Origin: VBDM01 sp041493345
Lineage (GTDB): Bacteria; Pseudomonadota; Gammaproteobacteria; Burkholderiales; SG8-39
Direction of reading: 5' to 3'
NCBI GenBank assembly: GCA_041493345.1
Contig: JBGPYQ010000207.1
Span: forward strand, 1-6,455
Length of the DNA stretch: 6,455 nt
The translations under genes were made by a program, and so were the position numbers. Below, piece after piece: positions 5,707 through 6,455 of the stretch (its first letter is position 1; each line of letters begins with the position of its first letter). Below the pieces are notes generated by a model. That model was not told the origin of the DNA. It saw nothing but the letters and a program-made list of their open reading frames with translations, and did no database searches.

Positions 5707-6455
5707 ATGTCCGCGCGCGAACACGACCTGAGGGAGATTCGCGACGCCGTCGCCAGGATTTGCGCGACTTTCCCGATGGATTACTGGCGCGGGCTGGACC
5801 GCGAGCGGCGCTACCCGGCGGAGTTCGTGCGCGCGCTCACCGAAGCCGGGTGGCTTGCCTGCCTCATCCCCGAGGAATACGGCGGCTCGGGTCTGAGCCT
5901 CAGCGCCGCGGCGGCGATCCTCGAGGAAGTGCAGCGAAGCGGCGCCAACGGGGCGGCCTGCCACGCGCAGATGTACATCATGGGCACGCTTCTGCGGCAC
6001 GGCAGCGCGGCGCAGAAGAGGAAATACCTGCCCAGGATCGCGACGGGAGAACTCCGGCTGCAGGCGTTCGGGGTCACCGAGCCCACTGCAGGCAGCGACA
6101 CTTCCTCGATCGGCACCACCGCCGTCAGGAAGGGCGACCGCTACGTCTTCAACGGCCAGAAAGTCTGGACCTCGCGCGCCGAGCATTCCGACCTGATGCT
6201 GCTGCTTGCGCGTACCGCGCCGCGCGAGCAGGGCGAGAAGAAGACCGACGGCCTGTCGGTGTTCATTGTGGAAATGAAGCAGGCGCTGGGCAAGGGCCTC
6301 ACGATCCGGCCGATCCGCACCATGATCAACCACGCGACGACCGAGATATTTCTGGACAACGTCGAAGTACCCGCGGACAACCTCGTGGGCGAGGAAGGCA
6401 AGGGCTTCCGCTACATCCTCGACGGCATGAACGCCGAGCGCATCCTGATCGGCGC
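5707..6455 (+). CDS. Acyl-CoA dehydrogenase (3' end outside the window)
   Basis: The first 249 residues of a cytoplasmic FAD-dependent acyl-CoA dehydrogenase are visible; about 130-140 more are expected beyond the edge. The family oxidises an acyl-CoA to the alpha,beta-enoyl-CoA and passes electrons to electron-transfer flavoprotein. The N-terminal helical domain includes YPAEFVRALTEAGWLACLIP (35-54) and EEYGGSGLSLSAAAAILEEV (55-74). The middle beta domain opens with FGVTEPTAGSDTSSIGTTA (121-139), the flavin- and substrate-contacting signature, followed by FNGQKVWTSRAEHSDLMLLL (148-167) and LVGEEGKGFRYIL (227-239). The start of the C-terminal helical domain shows AERILIGA. The catalytic base, in the missing C-terminal part, cannot be checked. 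No strong ribosome-binding site precedes the ATG; GAGA (5696-5699) is the nearest candidate. Chain length and aromatic preference of the substrate cannot be judged. Confidence 0.94.
   Translation, partial: MSAREHDLREIRDAVARICATFPMDYWRGLDRERRYPAEFVRALTEAGWLACLIPEEYGGSGLSLSAAAAILEEVQRSGANGAACHAQMYIMGTLLRHGSAAQKRKYLPRIATGELRLQAFGVTEPTAGSDTSSIGTTAVRKGDRYVFNGQKVWTSRAEHSDLMLLLARTAPREQGEKKTDGLSVFIVEMKQALGKGLTIRPIRTMINHATTEIFLDNVEVPADNLVGEEGKGFRYILDGMNAERILIG

Noticed and set aside
5626..6333. 235-codon minus-strand open frame over the acyl-CoA dehydrogenase gene
   Set aside because: The plus strand carries clear acyl-CoA dehydrogenase motifs throughout; the minus-strand frame is a shadow.

Overview
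The window is GC-rich, compactly coded DNA that fits a Burkholderiales-type betaproteobacterium. The basis is the tripartite tricarboxylate transporter (TTT) with a TctC/Bug-type binding protein, a family greatly expanded in that order, beside a CoA-transferase/acyl-CoA dehydrogenase/crotonase cluster. The taxonomic call is inference: there is no rRNA or marker gene here.

Layout. Positions 2-559 (+) hold the C-terminal part of a periplasmic TctC binding protein. Next comes a 167-nt spacer with two perfect hairpins, then tctB (727-1269, +) and tctA (1281-2801, +). The start codon of a crotonase-fold gene (2801-3580, +) overlaps the tctA stop codon by one base. A second, paralogous crotonase gene (3599-4381, -) faces it across an 18-nt convergent junction. 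It lies downstream of a CaiB/BaiF-type (class III) CoA-transferase gene (4391-5584, -), with only 9 nt between them. A 122-nt divergent region (5585-5706) carries a plausible promoter for each direction and a 7-bp inverted repeat between them. An acyl-CoA dehydrogenase gene (5707 to the window end, +) is cut off by the right edge.

How the genes may work together (inference). The TTT system would bring in a carboxylate. The CoA-transferase would activate it as a CoA thioester by exchange from another acyl-CoA. The acyl-CoA dehydrogenase would introduce a double bond, and one or both crotonases would hydrate, isomerise or otherwise process the product. Joining a crotonase directly to the transporter operon supports a shared substrate. 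The substrate cannot be read from the sequence. No transcriptional regulator lies within the window.

Most of this is ordinary accessory catabolism. The points worth a second look are the paired crotonases, which both lack the second canonical catalytic glutamate, the hairpin pair between tctC and tctB, and the palindrome shared by the divergent promoters. I saw no mobile element, CRISPR array, tRNA or rRNA.
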